Assembly: GCA_022775045.1 (NCBI GenBank)
Contig: JALFLB010000002.1
Coordinates: 1 to 64,000, forward strand
DNA: 64,000 nt
Direction of reading: 5' to 3'
From: Agathobacter sp.
GTDB taxonomy: Bacteria > Bacillota > Clostridia > Lachnospirales > Lachnospiraceae
Below are positions 33,991 to 42,799 of the stretch, one piece after another (position 1 is the first letter of the stretch; the number at the start of each line of letters is the position of its first letter). The notes under the pieces were generated by a model that worked only from the letters and a program-made list of their open reading frames with translations, ran no database searches and was not told the origin of the DNA. Made by a program: the position numbers and the translations under genes.

Positions 33991-35171
33991 CTTAACATCT
34001 CCTCCTTTGCCAAAAACTCCCGTACTTTTAAAAATTGATTCATACTCATTCCAGACTCATCATACATTCCGGTACTGGAAAATTCATTCAACGTCTGATA
34101 AATTAAAATGTCACGGTTCCACTGACTTTTCCCGACATCCTGTTCTAAAGCTTCCAGCTTGATTACAAGTGCATCGATCATATGAATCAATGCAGATTCA
34201 GGTGTGGAAGGAAGTTTCTTCTCCCCGTAATACTCAGATAAAATCGTAATGAGTTTTTGCGGGAAACACAGATTATAGGCCTTGTCCACGCCATTTTCCA
34301 CGTAGGGTTCTCCAAGCCATCTGCCCATTCGGTAATAAAACCCGGCTGCCAGACAAAGCTTGGCATTATATTCGAGCTTTTGCGCACAACGAAAAGCAAT
34401 ATCTGACACCTTACTCGCATGACGATATTCAAACATGGAAAAATCCTTGAGTGCCTTCACCTCAGAATAATCCTCTGAAACAATATCTAAAAGCTTATTG
34501 TCCACTTCACTCACACTTTCATGCCAGATCCATCCAAACAAAAAGAAAGAAGTAAATGCGGTAATAACTCCATCCGCCGCTCCATACACAAAAATCTCAT
34601 TGGTAATTTCTTTATAAGTAAGATAATAGAGAATTCCGGGCACCATCAAATTAATAAATAAAAACAGGCAGGCAATCCAGATCCGGTATTTTTTTTCCCG
34701 CAACGCCCGGGAAAGTACAGCGCCAAGCATTGTCATAATACAAAAGGAGGCAAGGGCATAAAAGCTTCCACCGGCCGAAAGCGCCAGCAGGATGTCCAAA
34801 AAGAGACCGACCGTCATCGCCATCGTTGTATTTGACACTGCACTCATCAATATAGGAATCAGAATAACCGGGCGAAAAAATTCCGGCAGAAAAGTCATCA
34901 CGTAGGTCAAAACTGCACATAAGGCATAAATGATGGCAATCCGAATGAAATTTGTCTGCTGATTCCCTGAAAGATGTCCAAGTCTTCTTTCATATTCCAA
35001 CTCAAACAGATATACCAGAATAAAAATTATATCAATAAATATCAGGCAAAGCCATTCATCCGTATAAAGGTGATTTTTTGCACATAATACTGCCGTAATG
35101 CAAAATGTCACCAGTGCAATGGCAATAACGGCCAAAACCCGATAAAGGTTCATCTTTTCTTTGCGGTTCAT
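33987..35171 (-). CDS. PgpH-like 7TM protein with degenerate HD domain and no sensor domain
   Basis: It occupies the pgpH (yqfF) position between phoH and ybeY. PgpH is a cyclic-di-AMP phosphodiesterase of about 700 residues with an extracellular sensor domain, seven membrane helices and a cytoplasmic HD domain. This protein has 394 residues: membrane helices (about 10-225) and a C-terminal domain aligning with HD. The sensor domain is absent. The hallmark YYHDIGK is YYRMGRW and QHHG is EYYG; one histidine (YRHA) and one late aspartate (MIDA) remain. Metal binding and hydrolysis are therefore unlikely. The frame is intact and coupled to both neighbours by 4-base overlaps, so it is not an obvious pseudogene. 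Confidence 0.75.
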   Translation of the reverse strand: MNRKEKMNLYRVLAVIAIALVTFCITAVLCAKNHLYTDEWLCLIFIDIIFILVYLFELEYERRLGHLSGNQQTNFIRIAIIYALCAVLTYVMTFLPEFFRPVILIPILMSAVSNTTMAMTVGLFLDILLALSAGGSFYALASFCIMTMLGAVLSRALREKKYRIWIACLFLFINLMVPGILYYLTYKEITNEIFVYGAADGVITAFTSFFLFGWIWHESVSEVDNKLLDIVSEDYSEVKALKDFSMFEYRHASKVSDIAFRCAQKLEYNAKLCLAAGFYYRMGRWLGEPYVENGVDKAYNLCFPQKLITILSEYYGEKKLPSTPESALIHMIDALVIKLEALEQDVGKSQWNRDILIYQTLNEFSSTGMYDESGMSMNQFLKVREFLAKEEMLS

Positions 35172-36163
35172 TTTTTCTCCTGCTTCATCTTGCGTGAATG
35201 ATTATTCTGCTTCTTCTCGTAATCATCATATGCCTGCACAATTTTCTGTACAAGCGGATGCCTTACAACATCCTTGCTGGTCAGTTCACAGATTCCGATA
35301 TCATCGATATTTCGAAGTACACGAAGAGCCACGTCCAGACCGGATTTCGTTCCGGGTGCCAGATCCTTCTGCGTTGCATCACCGGTGATGACGGCTTTGG
35401 ATCCAAAACCAATACGTGTCAGGAACATTTTCATCTGTGCCGGCGTTGTATTCTGTGCTTCGTCGAGAATAATAAATGCATTGTCCAAAGTCCGGCCACG
35501 CATATAAGCAAGAGGTGCAACCTCTATCAATCCTTTTTCCATGTTTTTCTGAAAACTCTCTGCCCCCATGATTTGATATAGGGCATCATAGAGCGGTCTA
35601 AGATAAGGATCCACCTTACTCTGTAAATCTCCGGGTAAAAATCCAAGCTTCTCTCCCGCCTCAATTGCTGGTCTTGTTAGTATGATACGTCCGACTTCCT
35701 CATTCTTAAAAGCGGTAATTGCCATTGCCATCGCAAGATATGTCTTACCTGTTCCTGCCGGTCCCATGCCAAAGACAATCATTTTCCGCCGAATATCATC
35801 CACATAAGTTTTCTGCCCGATTGTTTTCGGTTTTACCGGCTTACCCATAATAGTGTGACAGATCACATCTTTGTCAATCTCAACCATTCGGTCCCCTTCA
35901 TGTTCCTGCAAAAGAGCCAGTGCATAGTTCACATTCTGTTCCGTAATGACGTTTCCACGCCTGGAAAGCTCATAGAGTTGTGTAAACACTTCCATCGCTC
36001 CCTGGGCTGCTGATGTGCCGCCAATGATCTTGACCTGATCATCACGCACTACCACCGTGACCCCTAGTGTCTTTTCTATTCTTTTAATATTAACATCAAA
36101 CTGACCAAACACATTTGCCATATGTTCCGCCGGTATTCGCAGCGATACTTCATTTAAACTCAT
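35168..36163 (-). CDS. phoH: PhoH-family ATPase
   Basis: RNA-associated P-loop ATPase, possibly a helicase or nuclease partner of YbeY. It has an N-terminal KH-like region, then GPAGTGKTYLAMAMA (Walker A), LTRPAIEAGEKLGFLPGDLQ-type RecA motifs and FIILDEAQNTTPAQMKMFLTRIG. About 331 residues from the ATG at 36163 (MSLNEVSLRIP). A longer frame opening at 36247 would overlap yqfD by 58 bases and is rejected. Confidence 0.92.
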   Translation of the reverse strand: MSLNEVSLRIPAEHMANVFGQFDVNIKRIEKTLGVTVVVRDDQVKIIGGTSAAQGAMEVFTQLYELSRRGNVITEQNVNYALALLQEHEGDRMVEIDKDVICHTIMGKPVKPKTIGQKTYVDDIRRKMIVFGMGPAGTGKTYLAMAMAITAFKNEEVGRIILTRPAIEAGEKLGFLPGDLQSKVDPYLRPLYDALYQIMGAESFQKNMEKGLIEVAPLAYMRGRTLDNAFIILDEAQNTTPAQMKMFLTRIGFGSKAVITGDATQKDLAPGTKSGLDVALRVLRNIDDIGICELTSKDVVRHPLVQKIVQAYDDYEKKQNNHSRKMKQEKK

Positions 36164-36189
36164 GTACCAAAATATCCTTCCCTCAATTG

Positions 36190-37425
36190 TTATTCTTCTT
36201 CCGTCTCCTTCGGCATAGGATTTGCAAGAATTTCTGTAGGAGTACATTCTGTAATATCTTTACAGACCTTTATCTCTCCATAGACATGATATTTTTTATC
36301 TTTCCTTTCAATCATAACATTTTTATCCATAATTAACACCCCATTTTCTTCCAAATCAGCAAGAAATTGATCCAAATTTAACAAAGCAAGCTCTTTTGCC
36401 TCATTTTTATTGATGAATTGGGTGTGTTTTTCCTGCTCAACCTCCCGGATACTGCCAACATAAACCGGGAGGTAAAAGCTTTTCATCAAACAGAGCTGAT
36501 GCACCTCCTCAAATGCTTCAAAGCAATCGTAATCCGTGTAAAACTGAGGCATCGTAAACTGATAATCAAAAACGCGTAAGAAATACCGTGTCCTCTCATT
36601 TCCTGTATTTTTCGATACAATCGTCTGTTCCGGAATCCAGTCCTCATAATCCAATATCACATATCCCATGACATCTGCGTCGGCATTCTGATAAAAATAT
36701 TCTTTTACCTCACCACCATCATCAAGGATTTCCTGTCTTCCACAGACTAAAAGGTCTCCCTTTTTTACAACATCACCGGCCTTTATATTGGCAAGACCGC
36801 TCCGGGTAATCACAGAGGCGATTACTGCATCTTCACTGGCCACAAGATCCATACAGGCATCCCCTGACACCGGGGGCTTTTCGGAAGCAATTTTTTCCTG
36901 AATACATACAACAAGCTTTGTTCCTTCCTCATAAACACTGGCCCAGATAACCGGAGAAAAATCCTGTCTGAGAGATAATTCCAACTCATCATTGTCAATA
37001 CTGTTTCGACTGACTCCATATCCAATGTCTTTTTCAGCCAGATATGCAAGAATGGTTTCGTCCCCAATCGAAGAATTCCCCACCACTTCAATCCGCCAGA
37101 TTCTTGTGGACAAAAAAGCAACAAATACTACCATCACTGCAATTGCTGTGACAAACACTTTTCGCTTGCGATAACGGTGAAGCAGAAAAGGAACTCCGAT
37201 ACGCTTTTTAATAAACAACCGTACTTTTGTCTTCCTCAAAAGAGGTCGAAGTTCATAGAGATCATTTAGACATATTTCGCAGGAACACTGCATCCGCTCT
37301 TCGCTTTTCATATTCCACAAAGGGATTCCCTTTTTGATGCACAAATTTACCAAACGAAAAACATTCTTTCCTCGTAAGTCAATGACCAAAACGCCTTTCC
37401 CGAATCGATACAATCGCTCAATCAT
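36190..37425 (-). CDS. yqfD: Sporulation protein YqfD
   Basis: In B. subtilis yqfD is transcribed in the mother cell by sigma-E and is needed for efficient sporulation; the molecular role is unknown. The 411-residue protein has the family N-terminus (KKGIPLWNMKSEE), one membrane helix (about 88-106) and an outside beta-rich domain with VIWASVYEEGTKLVVCIQEK and the NIKAGDVVKKGDLLVCGRQE segment. It overlaps yqfC by 4 bases. Confidence 0.88.
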   Translation of the reverse strand: MIERLYRFGKGVLVIDLRGKNVFRLVNLCIKKGIPLWNMKSEERMQCSCEICLNDLYELRPLLRKTKVRLFIKKRIGVPFLLHRYRKRKVFVTAIAVMVVFVAFLSTRIWRIEVVGNSSIGDETILAYLAEKDIGYGVSRNSIDNDELELSLRQDFSPVIWASVYEEGTKLVVCIQEKIASEKPPVSGDACMDLVASEDAVIASVITRSGLANIKAGDVVKKGDLLVCGRQEILDDGGEVKEYFYQNADADVMGYVILDYEDWIPEQTIVSKNTGNERTRYFLRVFDYQFTMPQFYTDYDCFEAFEEVHQLCLMKSFYLPVYVGSIREVEQEKHTQFINKNEAKELALLNLDQFLADLEENGVLIMDKNVMIERKDKKYHVYGEIKVCKDITECTPTEILANPMPKETEEE

Positions 37426-37718
37426 AGAAGAAATGAAATACTCTCCATATATCCGGTAATCTCAACAATATCCCTGGTAAAATGCGGAATCATGAGATTT
37501 CTTCCCATAATCTGGATGCTGTACGAACGTGATGCAATCACAATGGTTTCGCTCGTATAACGGACAATCCCACGATGGTTTTCAATACACAGGGACCGGT
37601 TCCCCTCCAACGCCAAAAGTGGCATTCCCAGAAACAAATCCTTTGGAAGCTCCAGTTTCTGTACAACCTGTTCCGGTTCTATTTTATGATTTTTCTGATT
37701 CGGATGATGGCTTTTCAT
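37422..37718 (-). CDS. yqfC: YabP/YqfC-family sporulation protein
   Basis: Small 98-residue sporulation protein whose gene pairs with yqfD. The core KLELPKDLFLGMPLLALEGN and CIENHRGIVRYTSETIVIAS matches the family. No Shine-Dalgarno sequence is visible before the ATG at 37718, and a sigma-E-like -10 ends only 5 bases upstream (37724-37752), so the message may start at or next to the start codon. A downstream start is possible but would cut into the conserved core. Confidence 0.85.
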   Translation of the reverse strand: MKSHHPNQKNHKIEPEQVVQKLELPKDLFLGMPLLALEGNRSLCIENHRGIVRYTSETIVIASRSYSIQIMGRNLMIPHFTRDIVEITGYMESISFLL

Positions 37719-37723
37719 ACTAA

Positions 37724-37752
37724 ACTATATGAAAAAACAGCAGGTCCTATGC
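37724..37752 (-). promoter_or_regulatory. Possible sigma-E promoter of yqfC-yqfD
   Basis: On the minus strand GCATAGG (37746-37752), 14 bases, CATATAGT (37724-37731) resembles the sigma-E pattern kmATATT / CATACAnT, with one mismatch in the -10. yqfC belongs to the sigma-E regulon in B. subtilis. The site lies between the rlmH stop and yqfC. Confidence 0.45.
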
Positions 37753-37757
37753 AATGC

Positions 37758-38237
37758 TTACTTGTGATACGGCTCATGATTCATGATACGGTAGCTTCGA
37801 TAGATCTGCTCCAGCAACACAACCCGCATCAGTTGATGGGGAAATGTCATGCGGGAAAAACTTAGCTGATAATCTGCTTTTCTTAAAACCGAATCAGAAA
37901 GCCCAAGGGATCCTCCAATCACAAAATAAATATGGCTCGTGCCCCCCAGTCCAAGCTTCTCTATCTTTTGAGATAATTCTACCGAATCCAGCAGCTTCCC
38001 GTCAATGGCAAGCGCAATTACATATCCATCCTCCCGGATGTTTTTTAAGATTCTCTCACCTTCCCGTTCCTTGATCATTGCAATCTCCGTATCCGTTGCC
38101 TGTTCCTTTGTCTTTTCGTCCTTCACCTCCACAACCGAAAGACTACAGTAACGACCAAGTCTCTTTGAATACTCTGCAATTGCATCCACATAAAATTTTT
38201 CTTTTATTTTTCCTACACATACAATTGTAATTTTCAT
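37758..38237 (-). CDS. rlmH: 23S rRNA (pseudouridine1915-N3)-methyltransferase RlmH
   Basis: SPOUT methyltransferase acting on helix 69 of assembled 70S ribosomes. It has 159 residues with YFVIGGSLGLSDSVLRKADY (SAM knot) and the diagnostic end LSFSRMTFPHQLMRVVLLEQ and NHEPYHK. The ATG at 38237 has no Shine-Dalgarno sequence, and a -10 element ends 6 bases before it, so it is probably read from a leaderless message. Confidence 0.95.
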   Translation of the reverse strand: MKITIVCVGKIKEKFYVDAIAEYSKRLGRYCSLSVVEVKDEKTKEQATDTEIAMIKEREGERILKNIREDGYVIALAIDGKLLDSVELSQKIEKLGLGGTSHIYFVIGGSLGLSDSVLRKADYQLSFSRMTFPHQLMRVVLLEQIYRSYRIMNHEPYHK

Positions 38238-38243
38238 TTTACT

Positions 38244-38273
38244 ATTTTACTATATTCTTCCACGAATCAGCAA
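38244..38273 (-). promoter_or_regulatory. rlmH promoter, probably giving a leaderless transcript
   Basis: Minus-strand TTGCTG (38268-38273), 18 bases, TAAAAT (38244-38249). Transcription would begin about seven bases later, which is the A of the rlmH ATG. Confidence 0.5.
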
Positions 38274-38348
38274 GCATCATACACGCTAAGTTTTTGAGAA
38301 GATTTTTCCCAAAATTAGACAAGAAGTCTATAAATTTCTGCCGAGAAA

Positions 38349-38357
38349 TGATATAAT
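38349..38357 (+). promoter_or_regulatory. xpt extended -10 promoter
   Basis: TGATATAAT is an extended -10 element with no clear -35. The roughly 30-base leader that would follow is too short to hold a purine riboswitch. Confidence 0.5.
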
Positions 38358-38391
38358 AAAAAATAAACAATAACAAGCGAGGTAAGAAAAC

Positions 38392-38967
38392 TTGAAAGAA
38401 TTACAGGAACGTATTCAAAAAGACGGAATTGCCGTCAACGAAGATATTTTAAAAGTAGACAGTTTTATTAATCATCAGGTTGATCCTGAGCTGATGGAAC
38501 ACATTGGAGAAGAATTTGCCAATCATTTCAAAGAACAGGGAATTACAAAGATTGCTACCATCGAAAGCTCCGGAATTGCTCCTGCACTTATGACCGCACG
38601 CAGTATGGGATTACCGCTCATTATTTTAAAGAAGCAGCCTTCCAAAGTGCTGAACGATCACCTTTTCCAGACGGAAGTTTCTTCGTTTACCAAGGGGACC
38701 AGTTATGAATTAACACTGTCTTCAAAATTTATTTCTGAGAAAGATCATGTGCTGATCATCGATGATTTCCTTGCCAACGGTGAAGCTGCTACCGGTGCAA
38801 TCCGTTTAATCCGGAAAGCACATGCAACAGTTGCGGGTATTGGTATTCTCATTGAGAAATCGTTCCAGCCGGGACATGAAAAGCTTGTTTCCCAAGGATT
38901 TGATGTCTATCCACTAGTACGGATCGGGCACATGCAGGCCGGTCAGATTGAATTTCTTGAATCTTAA
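38392..38967 (+). CDS. xpt: Xanthine phosphoribosyltransferase
   Basis: Purine salvage enzyme joining xanthine (or guanine) to PRPP. The 191 residues match Xpt, with the PRPP loop [19 protein letters not shown] and [20 protein letters not shown] at 38392 gives the expected [15 protein letters not shown]-terminus, with GAGGT upstream. It is a single gene with its own extended -10 promoter and strong terminator. No pbuX transporter gene or guanine riboswitch accompanies it, unlike B. subtilis xpt-pbuX. Confidence 0.94.
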   Translation: MKELQERIQKDGIAVNEDILKVDSFINHQVDPELMEHIGEEFANHFKEQGITKIATIESSGIAPALMTARSMGLPLIILKKQPSKVLNDHLFQTEVSSFTKGTSYELTLSSKFISEKDHVLIIDDFLANGEAATGAIRLIRKAHATVAGIGILIEKSFQPGHEKLVSQGFDVYPLVRIGHMQAGQIEFLES

Positions 38968-38972
38968 ATTTT

Positions 38973-38999
38973 AAAAACCCGGTCTTGAACCGGGTTTTT
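38973..38999. terminator. Rho-independent terminator, bidirectional
   Basis: AAAAACCCGGT / ACCGGGTTTTT with a 5-base loop, 6 bases after the xpt stop. The A and T runs on both sides let it serve xpt on the plus strand and the gene ending at 39001 on the minus strand. Confidence 0.9.
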
Positions 39000-39000
39000 C

Positions 39001-40194
39001 TTATTCTTCATTCTCAGCAGCATCCTCATAATTTTCCGGATAGTAAATGAACATTCCTTTGTAGATATCGGAACTTAAACCAGTACTATTATCAATAATA
39101 ATGACAGACAAAATATTATTGCCCTCCGGAATTGTAATTGGCTGACTATAATGACTACTATATGCGGTCGGGGTTGAGCCATCCCATGTATAGTAAGCTG
39201 TACAGCCATCTGGAACCGTGATTGTTACAGTTGTCTCCACTCCAAAATCACCACCGTCAGGAGTGACGATTGGCAAATCCGGGGCTGGAATCTCAATCCT
39301 ATACGTTTTCGAGATAACCTCGCTGTAAATTTGTTTGTCATTCATACAGACCGCTTTAATTTGGTAATTTCTGTTGTTTTCTTTCAACTCGATTGGTGCG
39401 CTGTAGGCAATGCCACGTGAAACCGGATCGGATCCATCCAGTGTATAAAAAATATGGTTTCCATTATCAGCCGAAAGCAACAACGTTTGTGGCGTATCAA
39501 AGGTTCCCTCCTCAAGGCTGAAGGATGGTGTCATCACTATATAATCTCCGAACAGATCTTTGAGACTTTCATCTGCAACCTCTGCCAATGAAACAATAGC
39601 ATCATAATTCTCCTGCTTCTCATAGATTGCAATCAGACCGCCGAACGCATCACGATTTTTCTTATCATTCTTCACGACCTCCTGATAGAGAACCAGTGCC
39701 TCATCATACTCCTTCTGTTCCACATAAATCTCTGCAAGGGCAAGGCGCACCTCAACATTATTTTTATCAATCACAAGAGCATTCTGATAATATTCAACTG
39801 CCTTTTCCAGATCTCCCTTATCGTATGCTTTTTGCGCAAGTTCAACCTGATAATCAAAGGAATTTGCATGGTTAGTCCTTATTGCAGCCCCTAGAATCAA
39901 GAGTGCAAAAATCAAAACGCAGACAATTCCTGCCACAGATGCCAGAATCTTCAACTGTTTCTTTTTCTGCTCTTTTTGCTTTTCCTCAGACATTTGCGGA
40001 TCCTTTGGTTTCTGAAGTCCGGTCTTTGGACTTCCGTTATGTGTGACCGATCCAAGATTTTCTTCTGCCAGCACCTGTTTCAGATAATCATCATCATACA
40101 TATTGTAATCTGGAACAATCTGTACAGCCTTGCCACATTTGGAACAGAACACACTGTTGTCCCCAAGCTCCTCACCACAATAGATACATTTCAT
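39001..40194 (-). CDS. Zinc-ribbon / TPR / CHB_HEX_C-repeat membrane protein
   Basis: A 397-residue modular protein of unknown role. A zinc ribbon (CIYCGEEL...FCSKCGKA, residues 3-21) is followed by a charged stretch, a membrane helix (about 85-107, IVCVLIFALLILGAAI), tetratricopeptide-like repeats (about 118-215; KGDLEKAVEYYQNALVIDKN and QKEYDEALVLYQEVVKNDKK) and two beta modules like the chitobiase C-terminal domain, marked by YTLDGSDPVS and YTWDGSTPT. The zinc ribbon would be inside the cell and the repeats outside. It may sense or bind envelope material; inference only. Confidence 0.8.
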   Translation of the reverse strand: MKCIYCGEELGDNSVFCSKCGKAVQIVPDYNMYDDDYLKQVLAEENLGSVTHNGSPKTGLQKPKDPQMSEEKQKEQKKKQLKILASVAGIVCVLIFALLILGAAIRTNHANSFDYQVELAQKAYDKGDLEKAVEYYQNALVIDKNNVEVRLALAEIYVEQKEYDEALVLYQEVVKNDKKNRDAFGGLIAIYEKQENYDAIVSLAEVADESLKDLFGDYIVMTPSFSLEEGTFDTPQTLLLSADNGNHIFYTLDGSDPVSRGIAYSAPIELKENNRNYQIKAVCMNDKQIYSEVISKTYRIEIPAPDLPIVTPDGGDFGVETTVTITVPDGCTAYYTWDGSTPTAYSSHYSQPITIPEGNNILSVIIIDNSTGLSSDIYKGMFIYYPENYEDAAENEE

Positions 40195-40237
40195 AAAATA
40201 TAATCCCCTTCATGCATTCCAGTATAATATTTTCGTA

Positions 40238-41083
40238 TTAGGATTCCCGTTTCATCGCTTCCACACAATTATGCATCAGCATTGCAATGGTCATTGGACC
40301 TACTCCGCCTGGAACCGGTGTAATGTAAGATGCCTTCGGTTCCACTTCATCATATGCAACATCCCCACAGAGCTTATTGGACTCATTTCTGTGAATGCCC
40401 ACATCTATGACAACGGCTCCCTCCTTAACATAATCTGCACCGATATAGCGTGGTTTCCCGATTGCAACAATTAAGATATCTGCTTCACGGCAGATCTCTT
40501 TGAGATTCTGTGTCCGGGAATGACAGACAGTCACAGTTGCATTCTCCCGCAACATAAGAAGAGCCATCGGCTTCCCAACAATGTTGCTTCTTCCAATTAC
40601 AACACAATGCTTTCCGGCAATCGCAATTTTATTACGCTTAAGGAGCTGAATGATACCAGCCGGGGTACAGGAGACAAACCCCGGCTGTCCAATGACCAGG
40701 GCTCCGACATTCTGAGGATGAAAACCATCTACATCTTTCTTTGGAGAAATAGCCTGAATCACACGATCCTCGTCAATATGCTTCGGAAGCGGTAACTGGC
40801 AGAGAATACCATGAACCTTCGCATCCTGATTCAGGCGCTCAATCAAATCCAAAAGTTCCTCCTCACTGGTTTCTTCCGGAAGTTCATATGAAACAGACTG
40901 AATTCCAATATATGCACACGCTTTCTTTTTATTACCTACATACACACTCGAAGCCGGATCATTTCCAACCTGAATTACGGCAAGGGCACACTTTTTCCCC
41001 TGCTCTGCAAGAGATGCAACCTCCGCCTTCAATTCATCCTTAATTTCCTGTGAGATTTTCTTTCCATCAATAATATTAGCCAT
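40238..41083 (-). CDS. folD: FolD methylenetetrahydrofolate dehydrogenase/cyclohydrolase
   Basis: Bifunctional one-carbon enzyme interconverting methylene-, methenyl- and formyl-tetrahydrofolate. The 281 residues show SVYVGNKKKACAYIGI (catalytic Lys and Tyr region), QLPLPKHID, PKKDVDGFHP and VIGRSNIVGKPMALLM (NADP Rossmann), ending PVPGGVGPMTIAML. It lies 9 bases after fhs, so both form a one-carbon operon. Confidence 0.96.
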   Translation of the reverse strand: MANIIDGKKISQEIKDELKAEVASLAEQGKKCALAVIQVGNDPASSVYVGNKKKACAYIGIQSVSYELPEETSEEELLDLIERLNQDAKVHGILCQLPLPKHIDEDRVIQAISPKKDVDGFHPQNVGALVIGQPGFVSCTPAGIIQLLKRNKIAIAGKHCVVIGRSNIVGKPMALLMLRENATVTVCHSRTQNLKEICREADILIVAIGKPRYIGADYVKEGAVVIDVGIHRNESNKLCGDVAYDEVEPKASYITPVPGGVGPMTIAMLMHNCVEAMKRES

Positions 41084-41092
41084 ATTCCCTCC

Positions 41093-42763
41093 TTAGAACA
41101 GTCCCGTGATCACGCCCTCATCGTTCACATCAATGCCATAAGCCGCTGGTTTTTTCGGAAGGCCCGGCATTGTCATAATCGAACCATTGATTGCTACAAC
41201 AAAACCGGCACCTGCAGACACATAAACCTCACGAACATTGATTGTAAACCCACTTGGACGTCCTAACTTCTTGGCATCATCAGAAAGTGAATACTGGGTC
41301 TTTGCCATACAAACTGGAAACGATCCCATACCAAGATCCGTAATTCGATTCAATTCCCGCTCTGCTGCAGCAGAATAAGTCACACCATCTGCTCCATAGA
41401 TTTCTCTTGCAACCGTTTCAATTTTTTCTTTCAGACTTAATTGATCGTCGTATAACAACCGGAAATCACTCTTCTTATTTTCAAGTGTTTCAAGCACTTT
41501 ATTGGCAAGGGCAACTCCGCCCTCACCGCCCTTCTCCCATACCTCGGAGAGTGCAAACTCACATCCTCTTTCTTTGCAGAAATTCTCAACAAAAGCAGTC
41601 TCTTCCTTGGTATCGGTAATAAATGAATTTAATGTTACCACAACAGGCACCCCATACTTTTGAAGGTTTTCAATATGCTTTTCCAGATTCACAATTCCTG
41701 CCTTCAGGGCATCCAGATTTTCTTCTGAAAGGGCATCCTTTGCAACACCTCCGTTATACTTCAATGCACGAATGGTAGCGACAAGAACAACCGCATCCGG
41801 ATGAAGTCCGGCCTTGCGGCATTTAATGTCAAAAAACTTTTCTGCTCCAAGATCAGCACCAAAACCAGCCTCCGTCACAACATAATCGGCAAGCTTAAGT
41901 GCAGTCTGCGTAGCTCTGACACTGTTGCATCCATGGGCAATATTGGCAAATGGACCACCATGAACCAGAGCCGGTGTATGCTCTAATGTCTGAATCAGGT
42001 TTGGCTTTAAAGCATCCTTTAAGAGTGCTGCCATAGAACCAACCGCATGCAGATCTTCTGCCGTGACAGGCTTTCCCTCAAATGTATATGCAACAATAAT
42101 CCTTCCCAGACGTTTTTTCAGATCATTCATATCTTCCGCCAGACAAAGAATTGCCATAATCTCAGAAGCAACTGTAATAACAAAATGATCTTCCCTTACC
42201 ATACCATCCATCTTATTTCCGAGTCCTACTACAACGTTGCGCAATACACGGTCATTCATATCCATACAGCGCTTCCAAACGATCTGTCTCGGGTCGATTC
42301 CAAGTTCATTTCCCTGCTGGATATGGTTATCAAGCAATGCGGCAAGAAGATTATTGGCTGAGGTAATTGCATGGAAATCTCCTGTAAAATGAAGATTAAG
42401 ATCCTCCATCGGAACAACCTGGGCATATCCACCGCCGGCAGCTCCTCCCTTAATGCCAAAACACGGACCTAAAGACGGCTCTCTCAGTGCGATTATCGCT
42501 TTTTTTCCAAGCTTTCCAAGAGCCTGACCAAGACCAACGCTGGTTGTTGTCTTTCCCTCCCCGGCAGGAGTCGGATTGATTGCCGTTACCAGAATCAATT
42601 TTCCATCCGGATTATTTTTCGTCCGTTCAATCAGTTCATCCGAAATCTTCGCCTTATATTTTCCGTATAATTCGAGATCATCTTCCTGAATTCCTATTGA
42701 AGCTGCTACTTCCTTAATCGGAATCATCTTTGCTTCCTGTGCAATTTGAATATCACTTTTCAT
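41093..42763 (-). CDS. fhs: Formate-tetrahydrofolate ligase
   Basis: Activates formate with ATP to 10-formyl-tetrahydrofolate, the entry to the methyl branch of acetogenesis and to purine synthesis. The 556 residues include the ATP motif [60 protein letters not shown] and the final [21 protein letters not shown]. It is full length, with folD directly downstream. No other Wood-Ljungdahl genes are in the window. Confidence 0.96.
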   Translation of the reverse strand: MKSDIQIAQEAKMIPIKEVAASIGIQEDDLELYGKYKAKISDELIERTKNNPDGKLILVTAINPTPAGEGKTTTSVGLGQALGKLGKKAIIALREPSLGPCFGIKGGAAGGGYAQVVPMEDLNLHFTGDFHAITSANNLLAALLDNHIQQGNELGIDPRQIVWKRCMDMNDRVLRNVVVGLGNKMDGMVREDHFVITVASEIMAILCLAEDMNDLKKRLGRIIVAYTFEGKPVTAEDLHAVGSMAALLKDALKPNLIQTLEHTPALVHGGPFANIAHGCNSVRATQTALKLADYVVTEAGFGADLGAEKFFDIKCRKAGLHPDAVVLVATIRALKYNGGVAKDALSEENLDALKAGIVNLEKHIENLQKYGVPVVVTLNSFITDTKEETAFVENFCKERGCEFALSEVWEKGGEGGVALANKVLETLENKKSDFRLLYDDQLSLKEKIETVAREIYGADGVTYSAAAERELNRITDLGMGSFPVCMAKTQYSLSDDAKKLGRPSGFTINVREVYVSAGAGFVVAINGSIMTMPGLPKKPAAYGIDVNDEGVITGLF

Positions 42764-42799
42764 AGTTGTTTCTCCTCTCTGTTTTCGCTATCGTTTTTA

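Noticed and set aside
38238-38391. Guanine riboswitch before xpt
   Set aside because: No aptamer-like helices or conserved loop sequences, and the leader is too short.
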